Assembly (NCBI GenBank): GCA_964389925.1
Contig: CAYMGE010000019.1
Span: 1 to 64,000 of the forward strand
Source: CALECP01 sp964389925
GTDB lineage: Bacteria; Chloroflexota; Anaerolineae; Promineifilales; Promineifilaceae
Direction of reading: 5' to 3'
Length of the DNA: 64,000 nt
The position numbers were made by a program, and so were the translations under genes. The notes under the pieces were generated by a model that worked only from the letters and a program-made list of their open reading frames with translations, was not told the DNA's origin and did no database searches. Numbering within the stretch: the stretch's first letter is position 1; the number at the start of each line of letters is the position of its first letter. Shown one piece after another: positions 45,130-53,457 of the stretch.

Positions 45130-46164
45130 ATGAATTCAATTTTTCTAAAAGCATGTCGCGCTGAAGCGACCGAGCGAACCCCCGTCTGGTTTATGCGTCA
45201 AGCGGGACGCTATATGGCGGAGTATCGGGCGATTCGAGCCAAGAATACAATGTTGGAGGTGATTAACTCACCAGAGCTATCGGCCGAAGTCACCCTCCAA
45301 CCGATCAACACATTTGGCTTTGACGCAGCCATTATCTTTTCAGACATCCTGCCGCCACTACAAGGGATGGGGCTTGATCTTGAATTTGTCAAGGGAAAAG
45401 GGCCTGTCATCTATAATCCGCTGCGCGAGAACAAGCAGATCGATCTATTGTCGACACCGCCAGCGGAGGAGTCTATGCAGGGGACGTTGGATGCGATTGG
45501 GTTGGTGGCGGCCGAACTCACACCGCGCAATATCCCCCTCATCGGTTTTTGTGGCGCACCGTTTACACTTGCAGCCTATGCTGTCGAGGGTGGTGGTAGC
45601 AAAAATTACGCGCACGTCAAATCGCTGATGTACAGCGAGCCAGCCGCATGGGATCGCCTGATGAACAAGCTCGTCACGGTAATGACAGATTATCTCATTA
45701 AGCAAGCCAAAGCAGGAGCAAATGCGTTGCAGATTTTTGACTCGTGGGCGGGAGCTGCGCTCGGCAAATTGGAATATGCCGAGTATGTTGATCCATACAA
45801 TCGCGCTCTGATTGCGGCCGTCAAGCGGCGCACCGATGTGCCAATCATCTACTTTGGGCTTGGCACGACGCTCTACATGGACGTGGTGCGCGAGAATGGG
45901 GCGGATGTTTACGGCGTGGATTGGAAGTTGCCGCTGGGTGAGGCTTGGGAGCTGCGCGGAGATGGGCCGATTCAAGGCAATCTCGATCCCATCGCGCTGC
46001 TTGCGCCATGGCGCGAACTCAAACATCGCATCGACATCGTTCTCGACCAAGCGGATGGGCGCAACGGTCACATTTTTAACTTGGGACACGGTATTTTGCC
46101 ACAAACACCCATCGAAAATGTTCGGCGCACGGTTGACTATATTCGGGAGCGCACAATCCAATGA
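45130..46164 (+). CDS. hemE: Uroporphyrinogen decarboxylase
   Basis: A 344-residue enzyme removing four acetate carboxyls to give coproporphyrinogen III. TPVWFMRQAGRYMAEYR is the signature start; FGFDAAIIFSDILPPLQGMG, GFCGAPFTLAAYAVEGG, QIFDSWAGAL and GNLDPIALLAPW follow, ending FNLGHGILPQTPIENV. Normal length. The stop overlaps the hemH start (ATGA). Confidence 0.95.
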   Translation: MNSIFLKACRAEATERTPVWFMRQAGRYMAEYRAIRAKNTMLEVINSPELSAEVTLQPINTFGFDAAIIFSDILPPLQGMGLDLEFVKGKGPVIYNPLRENKQIDLLSTPPAEESMQGTLDAIGLVAAELTPRNIPLIGFCGAPFTLAAYAVEGGGSKNYAHVKSLMYSEPAAWDRLMNKLVTVMTDYLIKQAKAGANALQIFDSWAGAALGKLEYAEYVDPYNRALIAAVKRRTDVPIIYFGLGTTLYMDVVRENGADVYGVDWKLPLGEAWELRGDGPIQGNLDPIALLAPWRELKHRIDIVLDQADGRNGHIFNLGHGILPQTPIENVRRTVDYIRERTIQ

Positions 46165-47087
46165 GCAAAAAAATCGGAATTCTCATCATGGCTTACGGTG
46201 GCCCCGAATCGCTCGACGCAATTCCCGGCTATCTCGCGGATATTCGCAACGGCCGAGTCACAACACCCGCCGTGCTAGAAGAAATCACAAACAACTACCG
46301 ACAGATCGGTGGCAAATCCCCACTACTGGAATTTACGCAAGCACAGATCGGCGCAATTAAGGCGCATTTTGCCGATAGCGAAGTGCAATTTTATCTAGGG
46401 ATGCGTCACTGGTCGCCATGGGTCGAGGAGGTGGTCGGGCAGATGCTCGCGGATGGCATCACGCACGCCGTCAGCATCGTGCTAGCCCCTCACTACAGCA
46501 GCTTGAGCATCGCCAAATACCTCAAGAAGATCGAGGCGGGGATGCAGATGTATCGCGGCAAGATCGAGTGGGAGCATATCCTGAGCTATCACGATGCGCC
46601 CAACTATGTTGAGGCGTTGGCAAATCGGGTTGAAGATGGGCTGTCGCGTTGGCCTGAAGATGAGCGCGATGAGGTGCATGTCGTCTTTAGCGCACATAGC
46701 CTGCCCGTGCGGATTATTGAGCAGGGCGACCCGTATGATGACCAGTTGCAGGAAACGGCACGATTGGTTGCGGAAAAAGCGGGATTGCCAGATGAGCAAT
46801 GGTCATGGAGCTATCAATCGGCCGGACGCAGCCCAGAGCCATGGCTCGGCCCTCAACTAGAAGACTACATCCCTGAATTGGCACAAAAGGGCATCAAGAA
46901 TATCGTCAGTATCCCGATTGGCTTTGTCAGCGATCACGTTGAGATTTTGTTTGACATCGACATTGAGGCGCAGAAAGCAGCACAAGAAAGCGGCGTGCGA
47001 CTAGAACGACCGCCTGCGTTAAATACTGATCCACTCTTTATCGGACAGTTGGCAGAGGTTATTCAGGGGCGTGTTGATATGCTTTGA
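46161..47087 (+). CDS. hemH: Ferrochelatase (probably coproporphyrin type)
   Basis: A 308-residue metal chelatase. ILIMAYGGPESLDAIPGYL, LAPHYSSLSIAKYL, VVFSAHSLPVRIIEQGDPY with the catalytic His, and IGFVSDHVEILFDIDIE with the conserved Glu are present. The short length and the hemQ neighbour favour insertion of iron into coproporphyrin III (CpfC role). No Cys cluster for an iron-sulfur centre is seen. It ends the heme operon. Confidence 0.92.
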   Translation: MSKKIGILIMAYGGPESLDAIPGYLADIRNGRVTTPAVLEEITNNYRQIGGKSPLLEFTQAQIGAIKAHFADSEVQFYLGMRHWSPWVEEVVGQMLADGITHAVSIVLAPHYSSLSIAKYLKKIEAGMQMYRGKIEWEHILSYHDAPNYVEALANRVEDGLSRWPEDERDEVHVVFSAHSLPVRIIEQGDPYDDQLQETARLVAEKAGLPDEQWSWSYQSAGRSPEPWLGPQLEDYIPELAQKGIKNIVSIPIGFVSDHVEILFDIDIEAQKAAQESGVRLERPPALNTDPLFIGQLAEVIQGRVDML

Positions 47088-47433
47088 GGCCTTAGTAAGG
47101 TCTCCATAAGCATACACGTCCCGAAAAAGCATGTATGTTCGCCCTGCGCCGATTCATTCACGCGACACAAATTGAGCGGATTTACATCTTGTTGGTAGGC
47201 TTTCGCCCATGTCAACTTCTCTGTAGACCCAGCTTCATACTCTCATTCATCCGTAACGAACTTCGTTGCGCTCCCTCTTTGTGATCCAACCAGCAAAAAG
47301 GCGTTCAATTTTTATGCTTTCGGCATTGCATTGGCAAAGCACGCAGCGTGTTGCCACTAACTAACATCCGTAGACAGGGCAATGTCGAAAGGGCGGAGCT
47401 TGCCCGACTATCCACTCATTAAGGGAAGAAACC
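47088..47433. other. Intergenic region upstream of the biosynthetic cluster
   Basis: 346 bases without a gene I can support on either strand. CATAC-A-CGT and ACGTA-like inverted words around 47113-47140 and a CGGAGCTTGCCCGACT stretch near 47390 are the only visible structure. The ribosome binding site AAGGGAAG precedes the ACP start. This must hold the main promoter of the cluster, but no clear -35/-10 pair stands out. Confidence 0.4.
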
Positions 47434-47703
47434 ATGATTGACCAGATTATTAACCAGCTTAAAGACATGATCGCCAACAAATTAGACTTGAACATTAGTG
47501 AGAATGAGATTACGCCCGGTGCGGCTCTTTTTGAGGAAGGGTTGGGACTTGATTCAATCGCTATTGTTGAGTTGATCACGTTGATAGAGGATGACTTTGG
47601 GTTTGAATTTGACGAGGAGCATCTAAATTTAGAAGCGTTCCACGATGTACAGACATTGGCCGAATTTATTCAAGAACAGACGGGTGAGGCGGTTCCTGCA
47701 TAA
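47434..47703 (+). CDS. Acyl carrier protein
   Basis: An 89-residue free-standing carrier protein. The phosphopantetheine Ser is S41 in GLGLDSIAIVELI, helix III follows (FGFEFDEEHLN). The acidic character (FDEEHLNLEAF) and length are those of type II ACPs. Loaded by an acyl-AMP ligase, perhaps the one at 53458, it would present an aryl or acyl group to the other enzymes. First gene of the cluster; the radical SAM gene follows by 60 bp. Confidence 0.9.
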   Translation: MIDQIINQLKDMIANKLDLNISENEITPGAALFEEGLGLDSIAIVELITLIEDDFGFEFDEEHLNLEAFHDVQTLAEFIQEQTGEAVPA

Positions 47704-47763
47704 ACAACAAAAATTGCAAGTTAGCAAGTTGCCCCTTGCAGCTTGTTTTGATGGAGAAATAGC

Positions 47764-49059
47764 ATGGCTATTAACGTAAGAACAGATTATGACTACTGGG
47801 ATCCCAAGCGAAAGGGATTTGTGACCAACTACCCGAACTTTCAACACTGGCGGCCGATGGAGCCAAAAGCTCTGATCAATGATGCCCCACTCAACATCTA
47901 CATGCACAGCCCGTTTTGCATTCAACGTTGTGCTTACTGCTATTACAAAACGGTCAACCTGCGCGGCAAAAATAAGCGTGAGCGGATGCAGTACTATGTC
48001 GATGCGTTGTGTCGGGAAATTGAGCTGGCAACGTTGAAGTATGGGCTGGATAGTCGGCCGATTAACTCAATCTACTTCGGCGGCGGCACACCAAGCTTGC
48101 TCTATGTTGACCAGCTTGAGCAGATCATTGAGACACTGCATAGCAACTTGCGTCTTGACCGCGAAAACATGCCGGAGTTCACGCTTGAGGCGGAACCCGT
48201 CACGATGACTCAGGAAAAGGCAGACGCATTTGAACGCTTCAATGTCTCGCGTTGCAGCATGGGGGTACAATCATTCGATGATGAAATCATCAAGAAGTCA
48301 AACCGACTCGATAATGAAAAGAGCGCGGTTAAGGCAATTAAGTTGGCAATGTCAACGGGCGCGACGATTAACATCGACTTGATGAGCGGCTTGGCGGACG
48401 AAACGCCTGAAAAGTGGGCACACAGTGTCAACACGGCGATCAAGACGGGCATCCAGAGCATCACCGTTTACAAGACAGAGCTTTACATCAACACACCTTA
48501 CTACCGTGACTTGCGGAAACAGCGTCTTGAACTGCCCAATGATGACCAAGAGTTGCAGTTGATGCAATACGCGATTGATCAACTTGAAGATGCCGGTTAC
48601 ATCGCACGCAGCTTCACCACGTGGACAAAAGAAGGCACACCAGATCACGTTCACGCCCCAAGCGTTTTCCGTGGCGACGACAACTATGCGTTTGGCGTTT
48701 CTGCATTTGGCAAGTTGGGCAACGTCTTGTTCCAGAACAGCAATAACGAAGAGCGGTATGCAAACTTGATCGCGGAAGGGCAACTGCCAATTCAGCGTGG
48801 TTATGAGCTAACCTGCCTTGATAGCATGATCCGTGACGTTGTGTTAGGCATGAAGCTGATCAACTTCAACCTACGTGATTTCGAGGCGAAGTATGGCTTC
48901 AAGCTCGAAAGCATGGTTGGCGACACGCTCGATGAGCTGGTCAATGATGATTTTGTGACAGTTGATGACGAGAAGATCAGTTTGACAAAGAAAGGCATTC
49001 TGCACGGCGATTACAGTGGTAAGAGCCTTGTCAAGACGCTGCGCGAAAAGTTCTCATAA
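47764..49059 (+). CDS. HemW/HemN-like radical SAM enzyme
   Basis: A 431-residue radical SAM protein. The 4Fe-4S ligands are C52, C56 and C59 in CIQRCAYC, SIYFGGGTPSLLYVDQLEQI is the GGxxTP-like SAM site, and SRCSMGVQSFDDEIIKKSNR and INIDLMSGLADET follow. The C-terminal domain (about 350-430) is HemN_C-like. The branch includes the heme chaperone HemW but also C-methyltransferases and cyclopropanases of natural-product pathways. Its place right after an ACP suggests the latter. The leader GATGGAGAAATAG before the ATG is repeated before the amidinotransferase at 57839. Confidence 0.88.
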   Translation: MAINVRTDYDYWDPKRKGFVTNYPNFQHWRPMEPKALINDAPLNIYMHSPFCIQRCAYCYYKTVNLRGKNKRERMQYYVDALCREIELATLKYGLDSRPINSIYFGGGTPSLLYVDQLEQIIETLHSNLRLDRENMPEFTLEAEPVTMTQEKADAFERFNVSRCSMGVQSFDDEIIKKSNRLDNEKSAVKAIKLAMSTGATINIDLMSGLADETPEKWAHSVNTAIKTGIQSITVYKTELYINTPYYRDLRKQRLELPNDDQELQLMQYAIDQLEDAGYIARSFTTWTKEGTPDHVHAPSVFRGDDNYAFGVSAFGKLGNVLFQNSNNEERYANLIAEGQLPIQRGYELTCLDSMIRDVVLGMKLINFNLRDFEAKYGFKLESMVGDTLDELVNDDFVTVDDEKISLTKKGILHGDYSGKSLVKTLREKFS

Positions 49060-49072
49060 TCAAAATTAAGGT

Positions 49073-49097
49073 ATTCCATTTTTTGAAAAAATGGAAT
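49073..49097. repeat. 25-bp perfect palindrome, copy A
   Basis: ATTCCATTTTTT-G-AAAAAATGGAAT. It ends ten bases before the sulfotransferase ATG, where a ribosome binding site is expected but not seen. The identical 25 bases occur at 53421-53445. Confidence 0.85.
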
Positions 49098-49107
49098 ATC
49101 TTGCCAA

Positions 49108-49791
49108 ATGCAAATTTCCTACTCTCATCGCTTCATCTTTTTTCACGTGGCAAAGGTCGCTGGCCTAAGCATCCGCGATGCGCTGGATGAATATACGGAA
49201 GAACCAAAAAAGTTTAAGATCAAACAACCACCCAAGCTGTCAAAAGGGAAGCCAAACCCGATGTATGACATCTGGCAGGTGCTATTGCTGCACGCGACGG
49301 CGCGGGATGCAAAGCGGCACTTGCCCAACGACGTATTTGAAGGATTTTACAAATTTGCGTTTGTTCGCAATCCGTGGGATTGGCATGTGTCGATGTACCA
49401 CTTCATTTTGAAGGAAAAGCAACACGTTCACCATCAGGTCGTGCGCGACTTTGGTGCATTCGGAGAGGAATATCTGCAATGGGTGATCGACACAAAGCGG
49501 CCGTTTGCACGCGGCGCGACTAAGTTCCAGTATGAGATGGTGGCGGATCGAGATGGGGATTTGATTGTGGATTATATCGGCCGATTTGAAACCCTCACCC
49601 AAGATTTCAACACCGTCTGCCAACACCTCAATCTCAACACCTCCCTGCCCCACCTCAACGGCACCAAACACCGCACCTACCATACTTATTACAATGACAT
49701 CTCGCGCCAAATGGTTGCTGAGTACTTCGAGCGCGACATCGCGCTTTTCGGCTACTCATTTGATGACGCAATGGAGTTAGCGCATGTCTGA
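49108..49791 (+). CDS. PAPS-dependent sulfotransferase-like protein
   Basis: A 227-residue protein of the sulfotransferase family-2 type. The 5'-phosphosulfate loop is FFHVAKVAGLSI (residues about 11-22), where many have KTAGTS; the 3'-phosphate site is FAFVRNPWDWHVSMYHF (about 85-100). QYEMVADRDGDLIVDYIGRFETL and LNGTKHRTYHTYYND follow. It would move sulfate from PAPS to a hydroxyl of the cluster's product or of a carbohydrate. No Shine-Dalgarno sequence: the palindrome at 49073-49097 occupies that spot. The stop overlaps the next gene by eight bases. Confidence 0.85.
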   Translation: MQISYSHRFIFFHVAKVAGLSIRDALDEYTEEPKKFKIKQPPKLSKGKPNPMYDIWQVLLLHATARDAKRHLPNDVFEGFYKFAFVRNPWDWHVSMYHFILKEKQHVHHQVVRDFGAFGEEYLQWVIDTKRPFARGATKFQYEMVADRDGDLIVDYIGRFETLTQDFNTVCQHLNLNTSLPHLNGTKHRTYHTYYNDISRQMVAEYFERDIALFGYSFDDAMELAHV

Positions 49792-50482
49792 ACTCGTGGT
49801 ACAAGAAAGTCGTCTAAAAACATTTCAGCGTGAACACCCATGCGTACTGCCCATTGCTGGGGCAGTCATTTTGGGTGGTGTCGCCGGCGCAGTTGGTGGC
49901 ACGTTAGCCGTCAAAGGAATGACACAAAAAGCTCTGTTTGCGCTGTTGGCAAAGGGCGCAGTTGCCGCGAAACCGACGCTGCCGTATTTGCTCAATCAAG
50001 TTGGCCCCGGCATTGTCGCGGCCAAGCCATTTGCGTTCGGCGTTGCTAATGCATCATCGGTCACGGCTGGCACAACGTCGGCGGCTTTAGGCAGTGTTGT
50101 GCCACTAACAGCGGCAGTTGGCGCGGTTGGCGGTGGTGCGGCAGGGGTTGGCGTTGTGCAAGGTAAGGTACGCAGCGTGCAGAGCAAGCTCAAGGAGCAG
50201 ACAGCACAAACTGAGACGCTCGGTGTACAAGTACACAAACTCAAGGAAGAGATGACCGTCGTTACCACTAAGGTACAAGTGGTAGACGTAACAGATTTGG
50301 AGCAAATTCGCGGCATCGGCCCCGTCTTTGCCAAACGTCTCAACGATGCGGGCGTTCATACGTTGACCGATTTGGTCACAAAAACAGAGGCCGAGCTTGA
50401 GACAATTATTGGTAAGTCACGGGCGGGGGCGATGTTTGACCCAGTCGTGTGGATCACAGAAGCGCAGCAGTTGTTAGCGTAG
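49784..50482 (+). CDS. Membrane-associated helix-hairpin-helix protein
   Basis: A 232-residue protein with no family name I can give. Residues about 20-125 are Gly/Ala/Val-rich hydrophobic stretches, likely two or more membrane hairpins. A coiled coil (about 125-165) follows. The C-terminus (about 168-232) is a helix-hairpin-helix unit (LEQIRGIGPVFAKRLNDAGV, THTLTDL-like) similar to that after RNA polymerase alpha. It overlaps the sulfotransferase and lies ten bases before a P-type ATPase. It may be a membrane scaffold for the ATPase; inference only. Confidence 0.7.
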   Translation: MSELVVQESRLKTFQREHPCVLPIAGAVILGGVAGAVGGTLAVKGMTQKALFALLAKGAVAAKPTLPYLLNQVGPGIVAAKPFAFGVANASSVTAGTTSAALGSVVPLTAAVGAVGGGAAGVGVVQGKVRSVQSKLKEQTAQTETLGVQVHKLKEEMTVVTTKVQVVDVTDLEQIRGIGPVFAKRLNDAGVHTLTDLVTKTEAELETIIGKSRAGAMFDPVVWITEAQQLLA

Positions 50483-50491
50483 GAAAGTTAG

Positions 50492-52591
50492 ATGGCAATA
50501 GTGAAAAGACGACGCACGAACTATTTGATCAAGGCGGCGGCGGTCGATAATCGGCCGAAATCGATCCCCAACAAGCGCACCCTAACAAACGCGCTCATCG
50601 AGCAACCAACCGCGTTCCTAAAGATCAAGGAATCGATTCAAAAAACGCTGCAAAGCGGCAGCGCACGTGACGCGCAGATGGCGGAAATCGTTTCTGAAGA
50701 ACACAAGAAGAAAACGCCTGCCCAAATCAGGGCAGATCGCAATCTTGCCTTATCCGCTTCCGCATTGGGAACGGCGATTGTAGGTCGTACATTCTTCTGG
50801 CCGCTGCAAATTTACACGCTCGGTGCGCTGCTCTATGTTGGCTCACCCATTTATAAGAAGGCGTGGAACGACATCAAAAAGGGCAAAGTCACAGTTGCCA
50901 CACTGCTGACGATGGTGGTCATCGGGGCGATCAAGTATCACTTTTATGTGGCGGGCAGCATCGCCGTCATCGTGCGCCAGCTTTCGCTGCGCTTGCGTTT
51001 GCGTGTCACCGAAGATTCTAAAAACAAGCTGATCGACGTATTCCGCCAGCAGCCGACCTCCGTTTGGCTGTTGGTCGATGGTCAAGAGGTGCAAACGTCA
51101 TTTGATGCGGTTAAGTTGGGCGACACGATTGTGGTCAATGCAGGCGAGATGATTCCAATTGACGGGCGCATCGTTGATGGCATGGCGACGATTGACCAAC
51201 ACGTGTTGACGGGTGAATCGACTCCTGTTGAGAAGGGCGAATCGGCCGAAGTCTTTGCCTCTACAACCGTTTTATCCGGCCGCATTTACATCGAAGTCGA
51301 AAAGACTGGTGACCAAACGACTGTTGCCAAAATTGGTGAGATGCTCAACAACACGATTGACTTCCGCACCAAAGCAGACCTACGCGCTGAGAAGTTGGCT
51401 GACAAAACGATTGTGCCAACGCTCGTACTGGGCGGATTGACGTTCCCAATACTGGGGCCAATGGGCGCGGTCGCCGTTCTCAACTCTCACTTCAAGTACA
51501 AAATGTCGGTCATCGCGCCCGTCAGCATCATGAACTTCCTCAATCTCGCCTCACAAGAGGGAATTTTGATCAAGGACGGACGCACGCTCGACCTGCTCAA
51601 TGAGGTTGACACGATTGTGTTCGACAAGACGGGAACGCTGACGGAAGAACAGCCGCATGTTGGGGCAGTTTATACGATTGGCAATTTGGCCGAGGATGAA
51701 GTGTTGCGCCTGACGGCATCGGCCGAGCAGCGACAAGCCCACCCCATCGCCCACGCCATTCTGGACGAAGCAAAAGCACGTGGCATTGCGCTCGCCCCAA
51801 TTGAGGAAGCTGCCTACAAGATGGGATACGGCTTAACCGTCATCATCGAAGACAAGACGGTGCATGTCGGCAGCTATCGGTTTATGGAAGTGAGCGGGAT
51901 TGAGATTTCGGCCGACATCCAACAAATCCAAGACCGTTGTCATGAACTCGCCCACTCACTTGTCGTTGTCGCTGTCAACAATGAAATTGTCGGTGGCGTT
52001 GAACTGCTCCCCACCGTGCGTCCCGAAACGCGCCAAGTGCTGCAAGCCTTGCGCCAGCGCAGCAACATCAAAGAACTCGTCATCATCTCTGGCGACCACG
52101 AAACGCCCACGCGCCGACTCGCTAACGATCTCGGCATCGACCGCTACTTTGCGGAAACATTGCCCCAAGACAAGGCGGGGCTCATCAAAAAATTACAGGA
52201 CGAAGGTCGCTTTGTCTGCTACATCGGCGACGGCATCAACGATGCAATTGCGCTCAAGCAGTCGCAAGTCTCCGTCTCGCTGCGCGGTGCGTCCTCCGTC
52301 GCCACCGACACGGCGCAAATCGTGTTGATGGACGGCCGACTCAACAATCTCCCCGAAATTTTCAAGCTGTCACACAAGTTCAAGCGCAACACGAACGCCA
52401 GCTTTGCCGCCGTCGTGATTCCCTCCGCGCTGAGTCTGGGCGGCGTGCTGTTCTTCGGCATGGGGCTATTCCCGACCATCATGTTCAACCTCGCGGGGTT
52501 GGCGGGCGGGATGGCGAATTCGATGTTGCCGCTTTTGATGGGTGGGGGGTTGGAGAAGGATGGGGCGGACGACAAGGCGATAAATAAGTAG
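50492..52591 (+). CDS. P1B-like P-type ATPase lacking the CPC motif (copy 1)
   Basis: A 699-residue membrane pump. All core motifs are present: LTGES in the actuator, phospho-acceptor D378 in DKTGTL, the HP dipeptide in QAHPIAHAI that marks P1B pumps, and GDGINDA. But the intramembrane CPC that binds heavy metal is replaced by A342-P343-V344 (SVIAPVSIMNF), and there is no N-terminal metal-binding domain; instead a basic, helical 80-residue leader. So it is unlikely to be a normal copper or zinc pump. A paralogue is at 59804. In the cluster it may move the product or an intermediate, or supply an unusual cation. One of the word palindromes begins at its stop codon. Confidence 0.85.
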   Translation: MAIVKRRRTNYLIKAAAVDNRPKSIPNKRTLTNALIEQPTAFLKIKESIQKTLQSGSARDAQMAEIVSEEHKKKTPAQIRADRNLALSASALGTAIVGRTFFWPLQIYTLGALLYVGSPIYKKAWNDIKKGKVTVATLLTMVVIGAIKYHFYVAGSIAVIVRQLSLRLRLRVTEDSKNKLIDVFRQQPTSVWLLVDGQEVQTSFDAVKLGDTIVVNAGEMIPIDGRIVDGMATIDQHVLTGESTPVEKGESAEVFASTTVLSGRIYIEVEKTGDQTTVAKIGEMLNNTIDFRTKADLRAEKLADKTIVPTLVLGGLTFPILGPMGAVAVLNSHFKYKMSVIAPVSIMNFLNLASQEGILIKDGRTLDLLNEVDTIVFDKTGTLTEEQPHVGAVYTIGNLAEDEVLRLTASAEQRQAHPIAHAILDEAKARGIALAPIEEAAYKMGYGLTVIIEDKTVHVGSYRFMEVSGIEISADIQQIQDRCHELAHSLVVVAVNNEIVGGVELLPTVRPETRQVLQALRQRSNIKELVIISGDHETPTRRLANDLGIDRYFAETLPQDKAGLIKKLQDEGRFVCYIGDGINDAIALKQSQVSVSLRGASSVATDTAQIVLMDGRLNNLPEIFKLSHKFKRNTNASFAAVVIPSALSLGGVLFFGMGLFPTIMFNLAGLAGGMANSMLPLLMGGGLEKDGADDKAINK

Positions 52592-52592
52592 T

Positions 52593-52810
52593 ACGTGGTG
52601 CGTGGGGCGGGTAGACTTGATTTTAAAGCACCACCCACCCACTCAAAAACGCAAAAAACAAAAAGACACAAAACTATAGGACGTATCGCCGAACTGATGT
52701 AANNNNNNNNNNGGGGTTGTAGTTGTTGGGGGGGTACCCCAGGGCTATAAATATTTTGTCGGGGGGGGGTGGGGGTTTAATATTTTTTTTACCCCCACCA
52801 CGCACCACGT
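52593..52810. repeat. Word palindrome around the assembly gap, ACGTGGTGCGTGG family
   Basis: ACGTGGTGCGTGG (52593-52605) is exactly complementary to CCACGCACCACGT (52798-52810). Between them lie CCACCCACCCACTC, the run of N, and long G- and T-runs of poor quality. This is the same arrangement as the other word palindromes, and it sits between two cluster genes. Confidence 0.65.
52703..52712. other. Assembly gap (10 N)
   Basis: Ten N in a row. The flanks are low-complexity G-runs, so the true size of the gap is unknown and sequence near it should be treated as uncertain. Confidence 0.99.
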
Positions 52811-52829
52811 CTCAAAGGACATAAGCAAA

Positions 52830-53411
52830 ATGACCCTAATGATGATTCCGCAACAAATCGACTATATGGAAAAGGGAGACTTCCCGCGCATGTTGCGTGA
52901 GGGGCAGATCGACTTTGCCGAGTTGAGCCTGCTGCAACGCATGTTGATGATGACGGATGGCACACTGACAAAGATGTTGGAAACATACACGCAAGAGTAT
53001 CTTGATGTGGTCAAGTTGTCGGAAGAAGCCGTCACACTGACAAGTGACATCCCTCACATGAAACTGTTTGCAGGGGATGAAGTCAGCCAACGCAAAATTT
53101 TGCTCAAGGGGCGCACCACGCGGCGCAACTGGCTGTATGCGGAGTCGATTATTGTGCCAGAGCGGTTGCCAGCGGAGTTTCAGCGGCAGCTTGTCGAGAC
53201 GCGCACGCCGATTGGCAAGTTGTGGAAGCGATACAAGTTGGAGACGTTTAAGGAGCCGATCTGCTATTGTCGGGAATCGGCCGAAAACGTCTTCTTCTAC
53301 TTCGACCTCCACCACACCGATCCCGTTCTCTCGCGCACCTACGTCGCCCACTCTGGCGGCAAGCCAATTATGATGATTACCGAGAAATTCCCCGAACGGT
53401 ATTTTATCTAA
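52830..53411 (+). CDS. Chorismate-lyase-like protein (UbiC/DUF98)
   Basis: A 193-residue protein resembling chorismate pyruvate-lyase. SLLQRMLMMTDGTLTKMLE is the family start; SQRKILLKGRTTRRNWLYAE and VETRTPIGKLWKRY follow, and the end reads RTYVAHSGGKPIMMITEKFP, with the Glu and Arg positions used for chorismate in this fold. UbiC makes 4-hydroxybenzoate; some relatives make 3-hydroxybenzoate. Next to an acyl-AMP ligase and an ACP it would provide an aryl starter unit. No ubiquinone genes are nearby, so a role in respiration is unlikely. Confidence 0.78.
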   Translation: MTLMMIPQQIDYMEKGDFPRMLREGQIDFAELSLLQRMLMMTDGTLTKMLETYTQEYLDVVKLSEEAVTLTSDIPHMKLFAGDEVSQRKILLKGRTTRRNWLYAESIIVPERLPAEFQRQLVETRTPIGKLWKRYKLETFKEPICYCRESAENVFFYFDLHHTDPVLSRTYVAHSGGKPIMMITEKFPERYFI

Positions 53412-53420
53412 TCTTCAGAA

Positions 53421-53445
53421 ATTCCATTTTTTGAAAAAATGGAAT
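53421..53445. repeat. 25-bp perfect palindrome, copy B
   Basis: Identical to 49073-49097. Here the stem is extended by AGAA/TTCT and followed by a run of T, so it can also terminate transcription. It ends twelve bases before the ATG at 53458. Confidence 0.85.
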
Positions 53446-53457
53446 TTCTTTTTTTGC

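Noticed and set aside
47088..47433. Structured RNA gene upstream of the ACP
   Set aside because: Only short inverted words are visible; no known RNA consensus could be matched by eye.
47764..49059. Oxygen-independent coproporphyrinogen oxidase (HemN) that completes the heme operon
   Set aside because: It has the CX3CX2C of HemW without the fourth Cys of HemN and is separated from the heme genes by 0.7 kb and an ACP.
50492..52591. Copper or zinc exporter
   Set aside because: CPC motif and metal-binding domains are absent.
52713..52829. G-run and T-run region after the gap as a G-quadruplex or promoter
   Set aside because: It adjoins an assembly gap and looks like low-quality sequence, so structure there cannot be trusted.
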